Shown piece after piece: positions 12,559 through 21,460 of a DNA stretch of 64,000 nt (position 1 is its first letter; each line of letters opens with the position of its first letter). Origin of the DNA: Kluyvera intermedia. GTDB taxonomy: Bacteria; Pseudomonadota; Gammaproteobacteria; Enterobacterales; Enterobacteriaceae. The stretch spans positions 62,001 to 126,000 of the forward strand of contig NZ_JAKCNS010000042.1 in NCBI RefSeq assembly GCF_021440345.1, read 5' to 3'. The notes under the pieces were generated by a model, which saw only the letters and a list, made by a program, of their open reading frames with translations, made no database searches and was not told the DNA's origin. Made by a program: the position numbers and the translations under genes.

Positions 12559-13533
12559 ATGCTCTTAGCTACGGCTCTGTTAATTATTGGTTTACTTCTG
12601 GTGGTATACAGCGCTGACCGCCTGGTGTATTCCGCGTCAATTCTTTGCCGTGCTTTAGGGATCCCGCCGCTGATTATTGGCATGACTATTGTCAGTATAG
12701 GCACATCGCTGCCGGAAATTATTGTTTCCGCAGCCGCCTCACTTCACGGGCAGGTCGATGTGGCCATCGGTACCGCAATCGGATCCAATATCGTCAATAT
12801 CCTGCTGATCCTCGGGCTCACCGCACTGTTCCACCCGTTTACCGTGCATTCTGATATCCTGCGCCGCGAAATACCGCTAATGTTGGTAGTGAGCCTGCTG
12901 GCAGGATATGTGTTGTATGATGGCGAGCTGTCCCGCCTCGACGGCGTGTTTTTATTTATTCTCACCGTCCTGTGGCTGTTGTTTATCATTAAAATAGCCC
13001 GGCTGGCCGAACGTCAGGGCAATGACAAATTTACCCAGGAGCAGCTAGCCGAGCTGCCGCGCGACGGTTCGTTACCCGTCGCCTGCTTATGGCTTGGTGT
13101 CGCACTTATCATCATGCCAATGGCGACCCGCATGGTTATTGATAATGCCACAGTGATGGCGAACTATTTCGCCATGAGTGAACTGACCATTGGTCTGACT
13201 ATTGTGGCGCTGGGCACCAGTCTGCCGGAACTGGCCACCGCAATTGCCGGGGTACGTAAAGGCGAGAATGATATCGCTGTCGGCAATATCATCGGCTCCA
13301 ATTTCTTTAATATCGCTATCGTTTTGGGGATCCCTGCCCTTATCGCGCCAGGACAGTTTAACCCACTCGCGTTCAGTCGGGACTATGGCGTAATGGTATT
13401 GGTCAGCGTTGTTTTCGCCCTACTGTGCTGGCGCCGCCGCCAGATAGGCCGTGGCGCGGGCTTGCTGTTGATCGGCGGGTTTATGGTATGGCTGGCACTG
13501 CTCTGTTGGGGCACGCCGCTTTTCATCGAATGA
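12559..13533 (+). CDS. yrbG: CaCA-family sodium/calcium antiporter-like protein YrbG
   Basis: 324 residues with about ten membrane segments and two inverted alpha-repeats, each with the ion-binding GTSLPE motif (GTSLPEIIVSAA near residue 50 and GTSLPELATAIA near 219). E. coli YrbG is 325 residues. Transport has not been assigned firmly. It starts the yrbG-kdsD-kdsC-lptC-lptA-lptB cluster, 14 bp ahead of kdsD. Confidence 0.93.
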   Translation: MLLATALLIIGLLLVVYSADRLVYSASILCRALGIPPLIIGMTIVSIGTSLPEIIVSAAASLHGQVDVAIGTAIGSNIVNILLILGLTALFHPFTVHSDILRREIPLMLVVSLLAGYVLYDGELSRLDGVFLFILTVLWLLFIIKIARLAERQGNDKFTQEQLAELPRDGSLPVACLWLGVALIIMPMATRMVIDNATVMANYFAMSELTIGLTIVALGTSLPELATAIAGVRKGENDIAVGNIIGSNFFNIAIVLGIPALIAPGQFNPLAFSRDYGVMVLVSVVFALLCWRRRQIGRGAGLLLIGGFMVWLALLCWGTPLFIE

Positions 13534-13547
13534 ATCGGGATAACACT

Positions 13548-14534
13548 ATGTCGCAAATAGATTTGCAGCCAAATTTCGATTTCCTGCAGGCGGGAAAAGA
13601 AGTTCTGGAGATTGAACGGGAAGGGCTGGAACAGCTCGATCAATACATTAATCAGGATTTCAGCGACGCCTGCGAGAAGATTTTCTACTGCAGCGGCAAA
13701 GTCGTGGTGATGGGAATGGGCAAGTCCGGGCATATTGGCCGTAAGATGGCGGCCACCTTTGCCAGTACCGGCACCTCGTCGTTCTTCGTCCATCCCGGCG
13801 AAGCGGCTCACGGTGACTTAGGCATGGTCACGCCGCAGGACGTGGTTATCGCCCTGTCTAACTCCGGCGAGTCCAATGAGATTCTGGCGCTTATCCCGGT
13901 GCTGAAACGCCTGCACGTTCCGCTTATCTGCATCACCAGTCGTCCGGACAGCAGCATGGGGCGTGCCGCCGATATTCATTTGTGTGTGAAGGTCCCGCGC
14001 GAAGCCTGTCCGTTAGGACTGGCGCCGACTTCCAGCACGACTGCAGCTCTGGTGATGGGCGATGCCCTTGCCGTCGCGCTATTAAAGGCACGAGGCTTTA
14101 CGGCTGAAGATTTTGCTCTGTCGCACCCCGGTGGCGCACTCGGCCGCAAGCTGCTGCTGCGGGTTAACGATATCATGCACACCGGTGATGAAATTCCGCA
14201 CGTCAGCATCGATGCTTCGCTGCGCGATGCGCTGCTGGAGATTACCCGCAAGAACCTGGGAATGACCGCCATCTGCGATGACAACATGCAGATTAAGGGA
14301 ATTTTCACCGATGGCGACCTGCGACGGATCTTCGATAATGGCGTTGACGTTCGCACCCTCGGTATTGCCGACGTCATGACGCCGGGCGGTATTCGTATTC
14401 GCCCAGGAATACTGGCGGTGGATGCCCTGAACCTGATGCAATCACGTCATATCACCTGCGTGCTGGTTGCCGATGGCGACCATCTGCTAGGTGTGATACA
14501 TATGCACGACCTACTGCGCGCAGGCGTAGTGTAA
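13548..14534 (+). CDS. kdsD: Arabinose-5-phosphate isomerase KdsD
   Basis: 328 residues from MSQIDLQPNFDF. An N-terminal SIS domain (about 40-180; GMGKSGHIGRKMAATF) is followed by two CBS domains (about 210-328). It interconverts ribulose-5-P and arabinose-5-P, the first step of Kdo synthesis for LPS. The long open frame upstream lies inside yrbG in another frame and is not used. Next gene kdsC acts later in the same pathway. Confidence 0.96.
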   Translation: MSQIDLQPNFDFLQAGKEVLEIEREGLEQLDQYINQDFSDACEKIFYCSGKVVVMGMGKSGHIGRKMAATFASTGTSSFFVHPGEAAHGDLGMVTPQDVVIALSNSGESNEILALIPVLKRLHVPLICITSRPDSSMGRAADIHLCVKVPREACPLGLAPTSSTTAALVMGDALAVALLKARGFTAEDFALSHPGGALGRKLLLRVNDIMHTGDEIPHVSIDASLRDALLEITRKNLGMTAICDDNMQIKGIFTDGDLRRIFDNGVDVRTLGIADVMTPGGIRIRPGILAVDALNLMQSRHITCVLVADGDHLLGVIHMHDLLRAGVV

Positions 14535-14549
14535 TCAAGGATATAAAGA

Positions 14550-15116
14550 ATGAGTCATGCTGTTACCCCGGTAGCCACCTGTTATGGCCCGGTGAGCCCA
14601 CAATTTATTGCGCAGGCGGAAAAAATTCGCCTGCTGATCCTCGATGTTGACGGGGTGCTCTCGGACGGCCTTATCTACATGGGTAACAACGGTGAAGAGC
14701 TAAAAGCCTTCAACGTGCGTGATGGCTACGGTATTCGCTGCGCCCTCACCTCAGGTATCGATGTGGCGATTATTACCGGGCGAAAAGCTAAACTGTTAGA
14801 AGACCGCTGCGCAACGCTTGGCATCACCCATCTCTATCAGGGGCAGTCAGATAAGCTCATCGCCTACTGCGAACTGCTGGCGAAGCTCGACGTGCAGCCG
14901 GATCAAGTTGCCTACGTTGGCGACGATTTGATCGACTGGCCGGTGATGGCAGAAATCGGCTTAAGCGTCGCCGTTGCCGATGCGCATCCGCTGCTGCTGC
15001 CACGCGCAGATTACGTCACCCGTATTGCGGGTGGCCGTGGCGCTGTCCGCGAAGTGTGCGACCTGTTGCTGCTGGCGCAAGGTAAGCTGGACGAAGCCAA
15101 AGGGCAATCGATATGA
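14550..15116 (+). CDS. kdsC: Kdo-8-phosphate phosphatase KdsC
   Basis: 188 residues, HAD superfamily without cap (C0). The nucleophile motif is LDVDGVLSDG, motif II is in IITGRKA, and motif IV is GDDLIDWP. Works as a tetramer to release Kdo from Kdo-8-phosphate. Its stop overlaps the lptC start by 4 bp (ATGA). Confidence 0.96.
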   Translation: MSHAVTPVATCYGPVSPQFIAQAEKIRLLILDVDGVLSDGLIYMGNNGEELKAFNVRDGYGIRCALTSGIDVAIITGRKAKLLEDRCATLGITHLYQGQSDKLIAYCELLAKLDVQPDQVAYVGDDLIDWPVMAEIGLSVAVADAHPLLLPRADYVTRIAGGRGAVREVCDLLLLAQGKLDEAKGQSI

Positions 15117-15688
15117 GTAAAACCAGACGTTGGGTTATTATTCTACTTGCGCTGGCAGCGCTGATTCTTATCGGTCTGAATCTGGCCGATAAGGACGACC
15201 CTAGCCAGTTAGTGGTGAATACCAATGATCCGACCTATCAAAGCGAACATACCGATACCGTGGTATACAGCCCAGAAGGTTCACTCAGCTACCGGTTAAT
15301 CGCCGAGCATGTGGAGTATTTTTCCGATCAGGCGCTGTCGTGGTTTACCCGCCCGGTACTGACAACTTTTGATACTAATAAAGTACCAACCTGGTCGATT
15401 AAAGCAGATAAAGCCAAACTGACTAACGATCGCATGCTGTACCTCTACGGGCACGTTGAAATCAACGCGCTGACAGAAGATGCACAACTGCGTAAGATTA
15501 CGACGGATAATGCCCAGGTGAACCTGATTACTCAGGACGTTGCCTCTGACGACCTCGTGACGTTATACGGAACATCATTTAATTCCAGCGGCCTGAAAAT
15601 GCGCGGCAATTTACGCAGCAAAACCGCCGAGCTGATTGAAAAGGTTAGAACCTCTTATGAAATTCAGAACAAACAAACTCAGCCTTAA
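15113..15688 (+). CDS. lptC: LPS export protein LptC
   Basis: 191 residues. One N-terminal membrane anchor (about 8-24) and a periplasmic beta-jellyroll domain. LptC joins the LptB2FG extractor to the LptA bridge. It overlaps kdsC by 4 bp at the start and lptA by 32 bp at the end, as is typical of this operon. Confidence 0.95.
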   Translation: MSKTRRWVIILLALAALILIGLNLADKDDPSQLVVNTNDPTYQSEHTDTVVYSPEGSLSYRLIAEHVEYFSDQALSWFTRPVLTTFDTNKVPTWSIKADKAKLTNDRMLYLYGHVEINALTEDAQLRKITTDNAQVNLITQDVASDDLVTLYGTSFNSSGLKMRGNLRSKTAELIEKVRTSYEIQNKQTQP

Positions 15689-16211
15689 GCTGGCGCTCGC
15701 GGGTTCCTTGTTAGCGGCTAGCCTGCCGGCAATGGCGCTTACCGGAGATACCGATCAGCCGATTCATATCGAATCCGATCAACAGTCGCTGGATATGCAG
15801 GGCAACATTGTGACCTTCACCGGTAACGTCGTCGTAACGCAGGGCACGATCAAAATTAATGCCGACAAAGTCGTGGTGACTCGCCCGGCAGATCAAAAAG
15901 GCAAAGAGGTTATCGACGGCTACGGTAATCCGGCGACCTTCTACCAGATGCAGGACAACGGCAAACCGGTGAAAGGCCACGCGTCTAAAATGCACTATGA
16001 ACTGCAGAACGATTTCGTGGTGCTGACCGGCAACGCTTATCTTGAGCAGCTTGATAGCAATATTAAAGGCGACAAGATTACCTACCTGGTGAAAGAGCAG
16101 AAAATGCAGGCGTTTAGCGACAAAGGCAAACGCGTCACCACCGTTCTGGTTCCGTCGCAGATTCAGGACAAATCCAAAGGCCAGGCCCCGGCCCAGAAAA
16201 AGAGTAACTAA
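15657..16211 (+). CDS. lptA: Periplasmic LPS-transport bridge protein LptA
   Basis: 184 residues from MKFRTNKLSLKLALAG (E. coli 185). Signal peptide to about residue 27 (LPAMA cleavage). OstA-type jellyroll, with the conserved GDTDQPIHIESDQQSLDM start. Its head-to-tail filament carries LPS from LptC to LptD. The start lies inside the lptC coding end; the codon at 15636 is unlikely. Confidence 0.96.
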   Translation: MKFRTNKLSLKLALAGSLLAASLPAMALTGDTDQPIHIESDQQSLDMQGNIVTFTGNVVVTQGTIKINADKVVVTRPADQKGKEVIDGYGNPATFYQMQDNGKPVKGHASKMHYELQNDFVVLTGNAYLEQLDSNIKGDKITYLVKEQKMQAFSDKGKRVTTVLVPSQIQDKSKGQAPAQKKSN

Positions 16212-16217
16212 TTCGTT

Positions 16218-16943
16218 ATGGCGACATTAACTGCAAAAAACCTGGCGAAAGCATACAAAGGCCGTCGCGTCGTGGAAGATGTCAGTCTGACCGTGAATTC
16301 CGGTGAGATTGTCGGTCTGCTCGGGCCGAACGGCGCGGGTAAAACTACCACCTTCTACATGGTGGTAGGGATTGTTCCGCGCGACGCCGGTAATATCATC
16401 ATCGATGACGAAGACATCAGCTTGCTGCCGCTGCACGCCCGTGCCCGTCGCGGGATTGGCTATCTGCCGCAGGAAGCTTCTATTTTCCGTCGCCTGAGCG
16501 TCTATGACAACCTGATGGCGGTGCTACAGATCCGTGATGATCTGAGCGCCGAGCAGCGTGAAGACCGCGCCAAAGAGCTGATGGAAGAGTTCCACATTGA
16601 ACACCTGCGTGACAACTTAGGTCAGGCACTTTCCGGTGGTGAGCGCCGCCGTGTAGAAATTGCCCGCGCGTTGGCGGCAAACCCTAAATTTATCCTGCTG
16701 GATGAACCGTTTGCCGGCGTTGACCCGATCTCCGTTATCGACATCAAACGTATTATCGAACATCTGCGCGACAGCGGCCTTGGCGTCCTTATCACCGACC
16801 ATAATGTGCGCGAAACATTGGCGGTGTGTGAGCGCGCCTATATCGTCAGCCAGGGGCATTTGATTGCCCACGGAACACCTCAAGAGATCCTACAAGACGA
16901 ACAAGTTAAACGCGTGTATCTTGGGGAAGACTTCAGACTCTGA
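16218..16943 (+). CDS. lptB: LPS export ABC transporter ATPase LptB
   Basis: 241 residues. Walker [10 protein letters not shown], signature [15 protein letters not shown], Walker [14 protein letters not shown], and switch His in ITDHNVRET. Cytoplasmic dimer that powers LptFG. Six bases after lptA. Confidence 0.97.
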   Translation: MATLTAKNLAKAYKGRRVVEDVSLTVNSGEIVGLLGPNGAGKTTTFYMVVGIVPRDAGNIIIDDEDISLLPLHARARRGIGYLPQEASIFRRLSVYDNLMAVLQIRDDLSAEQREDRAKELMEEFHIEHLRDNLGQALSGGERRRVEIARALAANPKFILLDEPFAGVDPISVIDIKRIIEHLRDSGLGVLITDHNVRETLAVCERAYIVSQGHLIAHGTPQEILQDEQVKRVYLGEDFRL

Positions 16944-16987
16944 TAGGGTATGGTTAACGACGTTAGCGGGAGAGATTCGTTCTGAAC

Positions 16988-18421
16988 ATGAAGCAAGGTT
17001 TGCAATTAAGGCTCAGCCAACAGCTTGCCATGACGCCGCAGTTGCAACAGGCGATCCGTCTGTTGCAATTGTCAACGCTGGAACTTCAGCAAGAACTCCA
17101 GCAAGCACTGGAAAGCAATCCGCTGCTTGAGCAAACCGATCTTCACGAGGAAGTAGAAACCCAGGAAACCGTTGATACCGAAACGCTGGACAGCGTCGAC
17201 GCGCTGGAAAAGGCGGAGATGCCTGAAGAGCTGCCGCTAGACGCTAGCTGGGATGAAATCTACACCGCCGGGACGCCGTCAGGCACCGGGGTTGATTATC
17301 AGGACGACGAGCTGCCGGTCTATCAGGGTGAAACCACCCAGTCCTTGCAGGACTATCTGATGTGGCAGGTTGAGCTGACGCCGTTTACCGACACTGACCG
17401 CGCCATTGCCACGTCGATTGTTGATGCCGTCGATGACACTGGCTATCTCACCGTCACGCTGGAAGATATTCGTGAGAGCATCGGCAATGACGAAATCGGC
17501 CTTGATGAAGTGGAAGCGGTACTTAAACGTATCCAGCGCTTCGATCCGGTCGGCGTAGCCGCTAAAGATCTGCGTGACTGCCTGTTGATCCAGCTTTCAC
17601 AATTCAGCCCAGACACGCCGCGAATTACCGAAGCGCGGCTGATCATTGCCGAGCATCTCGATCTCCTCGCCAACCATGACTTCCGCTCGCTTATGCGCGT
17701 CACGCGTCTGAAAGAAGACGTGTTGAAGGAAGCCGTCGATCTGATCCAATCGTTAGATCCGCGCCCAGGCCAGTCGATCCAGACCGGCGAACCGGAGTAC
17801 GTGATCCCTGATGTGCTGGTCCGCAAGGTAAACGGCCGCTGGATGGTGGAGCTTAACGCCGACAGCATTCCGCGTTTGCAGATAAACCAGCACTATGCTG
17901 GCATGTGCAATAACGCCCGTAACGACGCCGATAGCCAGTTTATCCGCAGCAACCTGCAGGATGCCAAATGGCTGATTAAGAGTCTTGAGAGCCGTAACGA
18001 CACGCTACTGCGCGTCAGCCGCTGCATCGTTGAACAGCAGCAGGCCTTTTTCGATCTCGGCGAAGAACATATGAAACCGATGGTGCTGGCGGATATCGCC
18101 CAGACCGTCGAGATGCACGAGTCCACGATTTCGCGTGTCACCACGCAGAAGTATTTGCATAGCCCACGGGGCATTTTTGAGCTTAAGTATTTCTTCTCCA
18201 GTCACGTGAGTACCGAAGGCGGCGGCGAAGCCTCTTCCACGGCAATTCGCGCGTTGGTGAAGAAATTAATTGCCGCGGAAAATCCCGCGAAACCACTGAG
18301 CGACAGTAAACTGACCACCCTGCTCTCTGAACAGGGTATCATGGTGGCACGGCGTACCGTTGCAAAGTACCGAGAGTCTTTATCCATCCCGCCGTCTAAC
18401 CAGCGTAAACAACTGGTCTGA
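16988..18421 (+). CDS. rpoN: RNA polymerase sigma54 factor
   Basis: 477 residues as in E. coli. Region I is Gln/Leu-rich at the N-terminus ([20 protein letters not shown]), an acidic region II follows (about 60-110), then the core-binding and helix-turn-helix regions; the diagnostic RpoN box is [10 protein letters not shown] near the C-terminus. Transcribes nitrogen-assimilation and other activator-dependent genes. 44 bp after lptB; it leads into hpf-ptsN-rapZ-npr. Confidence 0.97.
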   Translation: MKQGLQLRLSQQLAMTPQLQQAIRLLQLSTLELQQELQQALESNPLLEQTDLHEEVETQETVDTETLDSVDALEKAEMPEELPLDASWDEIYTAGTPSGTGVDYQDDELPVYQGETTQSLQDYLMWQVELTPFTDTDRAIATSIVDAVDDTGYLTVTLEDIRESIGNDEIGLDEVEAVLKRIQRFDPVGVAAKDLRDCLLIQLSQFSPDTPRITEARLIIAEHLDLLANHDFRSLMRVTRLKEDVLKEAVDLIQSLDPRPGQSIQTGEPEYVIPDVLVRKVNGRWMVELNADSIPRLQINQHYAGMCNNARNDADSQFIRSNLQDAKWLIKSLESRNDTLLRVSRCIVEQQQAFFDLGEEHMKPMVLADIAQTVEMHESTISRVTTQKYLHSPRGIFELKYFFSSHVSTEGGGEASSTAIRALVKKLIAAENPAKPLSDSKLTTLLSEQGIMVARRTVAKYRESLSIPPSNQRKQLV

Positions 18422-18443
18422 CTCTACTGATAAGGAAGACACT

Positions 18444-18731
18444 ATGCAGCTCAACATCACTGGACACAACGTCGAAATTACCGAAGCGATGCGCGAATTC
18501 GTCAATGCGAAATTCGTTAAACTCGAACAGTATTTCGAGAGGATCAATCAGGTCTATATTGTGTTAAGAGTGGAAAAATTGACGCACATCTCGGATGCAA
18601 CATTGCATGTTAACGGCGGCGAACTTCATGCCAGTGCGGAAGGGAAGGATATGTACGCCGCCATCGACGGCTTGATCGACAAACTGTCGAGACAGTTGAA
18701 TAAACACAAAGATAAACTAAAACAACACTGA
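18444..18731 (+). CDS. hpf: Short ribosome hibernation promoting factor HPF
   Basis: 95 residues from MQLNITGHNVEITEAM, equal to E. coli HPF, with the S30AE fold and no long C-terminal domain. Binds the 30S decoding region and promotes 100S dimers with RMF in stationary phase. Upstream in-frame codons overlap rpoN and are not used. 22 bp after rpoN. Confidence 0.96.
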   Translation: MQLNITGHNVEITEAMREFVNAKFVKLEQYFERINQVYIVLRVEKLTHISDATLHVNGGELHASAEGKDMYAAIDGLIDKLSRQLNKHKDKLKQH

Positions 18732-18744
18732 TTGTCCGAGCGAT

Positions 18745-18772
18745 CGCCCGATATGCCCCCGCATATCGGGCG
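18745..18772 (+). other. Perfect 12-bp intercistronic hairpin between hpf and ptsN
   Basis: CGCCCGATATGC (18745-18756) and GCATATCGGGCG (18761-18772) form a perfect stem with a CCCC loop. No T-run follows, so it is not a standard terminator. It may protect or process the mRNA and help set hpf against ptsN levels. Confidence 0.6.
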
Positions 18773-18788
18773 GTGCTTAGGTGAAATT

Positions 18789-19277
18789 ATGACAAATAAT
18801 GATTCAGCTCTTCAACTGAGCAATGTCCTTAACCAGGAATGTACCCGCAGTGCCGTGCACTGTCAGAGTAAAAAACGTGCGCTGGAAATCATCAGCGAGC
18901 TGGCGGCTAAACAGCTTAGCCTGCCTCCGCAGGTGGTGTTCGAAGCCATTCTGACCCGTGAAAAGATGGGCAGTACCGGCATCGGCAACGGCATCGCTAT
19001 TCCTCACGGTAAACTGGAAGAGGATACGCTGCGCGCGGTAGGTGTCTTTGTGCAACTGGAAACACCGATTGCCTTCGATGCCATCGACAATCAGCCTGTT
19101 GATTTGTTGTTTGCGCTACTGGTGCCGGCCGACCAGACCAAAACCCACCTGCATACGCTCTCTTTGGTGGCGAAACGTCTGGCGGATAAAACCATTTGTC
19201 GCCGTCTGCGCTCGGCGCAGAGCGACGAAGAGCTCTATCAAATCATCACCGATACGGAAACCCACGATGATGAATAA
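18789..19277 (+). CDS. ptsN: Nitrogen PTS enzyme IIA (EIIANtr)
   Basis: 162 residues from MTNNDSALQLSNVL. PTS EIIA type 2 domain with the phosphorylated histidine in GIAIPHGKLEED. Receives phosphate from Npr and in E. coli regulates K+ transport (TrkA, KdpD) and other processes rather than carrying sugar. The 19 codons upstream contain the intercistronic hairpin and are not part of the protein. Confidence 0.95.
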   Translation: MTNNDSALQLSNVLNQECTRSAVHCQSKKRALEIISELAAKQLSLPPQVVFEAILTREKMGSTGIGNGIAIPHGKLEEDTLRAVGVFVQLETPIAFDAIDNQPVDLLFALLVPADQTKTHLHTLSLVAKRLADKTICRRLRSAQSDEELYQIITDTETHDDE

Positions 19278-19310
19278 TGGACATCACATCGTACTGAGGA
19301 GAAACGGTAC

Positions 19311-20165
19311 ATGGTACTGATGATCGTCAGCGGCCGCTCTGGCTCGGGAAAGTCTGTTGCCCTGCGCGCGCTGGAAGATATGGGGTTTTACTGCGTCGAC
19401 AACCTCCCGGTTGTGCTGCTGCCTGAGCTGGCAAAAACCCTGGCCGACCGTGAAATATCGGCGGCCGTCAGCATCGACGTGCGTAACATGCCGGAATCAC
19501 CGGAAATCTTCGAACGGGCGATGGAAAGTCTGCCGGAGAACTTCTCGCCTCAGCTGCTGTTCCTTGATGCCGACCGCAACACGCTGATTCGTCGCTACAG
19601 CGACACTCGCCGTTTGCATCCGCTGTCGAGTAAAAATTTGTCGCTGGAAAGCGCCATCGATGAAGAGAGCAATCTGCTGGAACCGCTGCGCTCGCGCGCC
19701 GATCTCATCGTCGATACGTCTGAAATGTCCGTCCACGAGCTGGCTGAAATGCTGCGTACCCGCCTGCTGGGTAAACGTGAACGCGAGTTGACGATGGTGT
19801 TCGAATCTTTCGGCTTCAAGCACGGTATTCCAATTGACGCTGATTACGTCTTTGACGTGCGCTTCCTGCCAAACCCGCATTGGGATCCGAAGCTGCGCCC
19901 AATGACCGGGCTCGACAAGCCGGTAGCCGCCTTCCTCGATCGCCATACGGAAGTACACAACTTTATTTACCAGACGCGTAGCTATCTTGAGCTATGGTTA
20001 CCTATGCTGGAAACCAACAACCGCAGCTATTTAACGGTAGCCATTGGTTGTACTGGTGGTAAGCACCGTTCGGTCTATGTTGCCGAACAGCTGGCTGACT
20101 ACTTCCGTTCACGCGGTAAGAACGTGCAGTCTCGTCATCGGACGCTGGAAAAACGTAAATCATGA
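19311..20165 (+). CDS. rapZ: RNase adapter protein RapZ
   Basis: 284 residues. N-terminal P-loop [14 protein letters not shown], and a C-terminal basic RNA-binding tail ([15 protein letters not shown], ending HRTLEKRKS). In E. coli it delivers GlmZ to RNase E and senses glucosamine-6-phosphate. Its stop overlaps npr by 4 bp. Confidence 0.96.
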   Translation: MVLMIVSGRSGSGKSVALRALEDMGFYCVDNLPVVLLPELAKTLADREISAAVSIDVRNMPESPEIFERAMESLPENFSPQLLFLDADRNTLIRRYSDTRRLHPLSSKNLSLESAIDEESNLLEPLRSRADLIVDTSEMSVHELAEMLRTRLLGKRERELTMVFESFGFKHGIPIDADYVFDVRFLPNPHWDPKLRPMTGLDKPVAAFLDRHTEVHNFIYQTRSYLELWLPMLETNNRSYLTVAIGCTGGKHRSVYVAEQLADYFRSRGKNVQSRHRTLEKRKS

Positions 20166-20434
20166 CCGTAAAGCAGACCGTTGAAATCACCAATAAGCTG
20201 GGCATGCATGCACGCCCAGCCATGAAACTGTTTGAACTGATGCAGGATTTCGACGCAGAAGTGCTGCTGCGTAATGATGAAGGCACCGAAGCGGAAGCCA
20301 ACAGCGTGATTGCGCTGTTGATGCTGGACTCTGCCAAGGGTCGACAGATAGAAATCGAAGCCACCGGGCCGCAGGAAGTAGAAGCGCTGACGGCAGTGAT
20401 TGCACTGTTTAACGCCGGGTTCGACGAAGACTAG
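20162..20434 (+). CDS. npr: Nitrogen PTS phosphocarrier Npr
   Basis: 90 residues, HPr fold. Active His16 in GMHARPAMK, and a conserved Ser region ([11 protein letters not shown]). Takes phosphate from EINtr (PtsP) and passes it to PtsN two genes upstream. Overlaps rapZ by ATGA; last gene of the rpoN cluster. Confidence 0.95.
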   Translation: MTVKQTVEITNKLGMHARPAMKLFELMQDFDAEVLLRNDEGTEAEANSVIALLMLDSAKGRQIEIEATGPQEVEALTAVIALFNAGFDED

Positions 20435-20469
20435 TCTGGATGAGGCGCTCGCGCCGCCATTCGGCACCG

Positions 20470-20497
20470 AGCCTGATGACGTTTCGCATATCAGGCT
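20470..20497. repeat. REP-like palindrome between npr and mtgA
   Basis: AGCCTGAT (20470-20477) pairs with ATCAGGCT (20490-20497) around a 12-nt loop. The layout GCCTGATG..TATCAGGC resembles enterobacterial REP units. It lies between convergent genes where such elements are common; no T-run for classical termination. Confidence 0.45.
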
Positions 20498-20505
20498 AAC
20501 TTAGA

Positions 20506-21234
20506 CTAATAAAGCTTATTCTCCCGCATAAATCCCTCGCCCCCCAGCTGTCTCATCTGACGTAAAATCCACGCCTGGCGACTGCGCACATAGCCTGACG
20601 GCGCATTAGCCTTAAAGCGAATCGGGTTTGGTAGCACGGCAGCAAGCAGCGCCGCTTCTGCCATCGTCATTTTGCTAGCCGGTTTATGGAAGTAACGCTG
20701 GGATGCCGCCTCCACGCCAAACACGCCATCACCAAACTCGGCGATATTCAGATAGACGGTCAGAATGCGCTTCTTGCTCCACACGGTCTCGATACCGAGC
20801 GTCAGACCGGCCTCTAAACCTTTACGCACCCAGCTGCGGCCATCCCACAGAAATAGATTTTTCGCCGTCTGCTGCGACAGCGTAGAAGCCCCGCGAATAC
20901 GGTTTTCGTTGCGCTCATTGTGGGCCAGCGCTTTTTCAATTGCCGATACATCAAACCCCCAGTGATCCGGGAATTTCTGATCTTCTGCGGCAATCACCGC
21001 CAGCCCCATCCACGGCGACATCTCATCCATGCTGACCCAATCCGAATGAGCAACGTAGCTAAAGTTTCCCGTTATCCACGCCCCAACCTGACGTTCAATC
21101 ATCACTGCGGAAAATGGAACCGGTAAAATACTGAATAGCGCAATGCCGCCGCCCCAGAAAAGTGCCAATAGCAACAACAGACGCCCTAACAGACGTTTAA
21201 GCCCCGCTACTCTTCTAAAAGCCATCTTCCTCAC
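20506..21234 (-). CDS. mtgA: Monofunctional biosynthetic peptidoglycan transglycosylase
   Basis: I choose the GTG at 21234: it gives 242 residues, equal to E. coli MtgA, and has AGAGGG five bases upstream. The ATG at 21225 (239 residues) is the alternative. One N-terminal membrane helix (about 15-37), then a GT51 domain with the catalytic-Glu motif [12 protein letters not shown] and [16 protein letters not shown]. Polymerises lipid II into glycan strands without a transpeptidase domain. elbB, normally upstream, is missing. Confidence 0.92.
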   Translation of the reverse strand: MRKMAFRRVAGLKRLLGRLLLLLALFWGGGIALFSILPVPFSAVMIERQVGAWITGNFSYVAHSDWVSMDEMSPWMGLAVIAAEDQKFPDHWGFDVSAIEKALAHNERNENRIRGASTLSQQTAKNLFLWDGRSWVRKGLEAGLTLGIETVWSKKRILTVYLNIAEFGDGVFGVEAASQRYFHKPASKMTMAEAALLAAVLPNPIRFKANAPSGYVRSRQAWILRQMRQLGGEGFMRENKLY

Positions 21235-21338
21235 GCTAACCCTCTGACACTGATTAATATTTCTGATTAAGACGCTATGGTTCACACATTTTACTGATTC
21301 ACGTAACAATCATTATAAGATTTGCTATCTTATTGAAC

Positions 21339-21460
21339 GTGCAATCGTAATTCAGGTTGTGTCAAAAAAATCAAAATCATGTCAAGTATCTGACGCAACC
21401 ACCAGTTCCCTGGTGTTGGCGCAGTATTCGCGCACCCCGGCTTGACCGGGGTCATTTTTT
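21339..21460 (+). ncRNA. arcZ: Hfq-dependent small RNA ArcZ
   Basis: The conserved ArcZ 3' part is recognisable: CCCTGGTGTTGGCGCAGTAT followed by TCGCGCACCCCGG, then a terminator hairpin ACCCCGG (21434-21440)/CCGGGGT (21446-21452) and a T-run to 21460. A -10-like TATCTT at 21326-21331 places the 5' end near 21339, giving about 122 nt, the E. coli size (121). ArcZ is processed by RNase E, and its 3' fragment activates rpoS and represses flhDC and others. It is divergent to mtgA and antisense to the last codons of arcB. The 5' half is poorly conserved, so the 5' end is an estimate. Confidence 0.88.
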
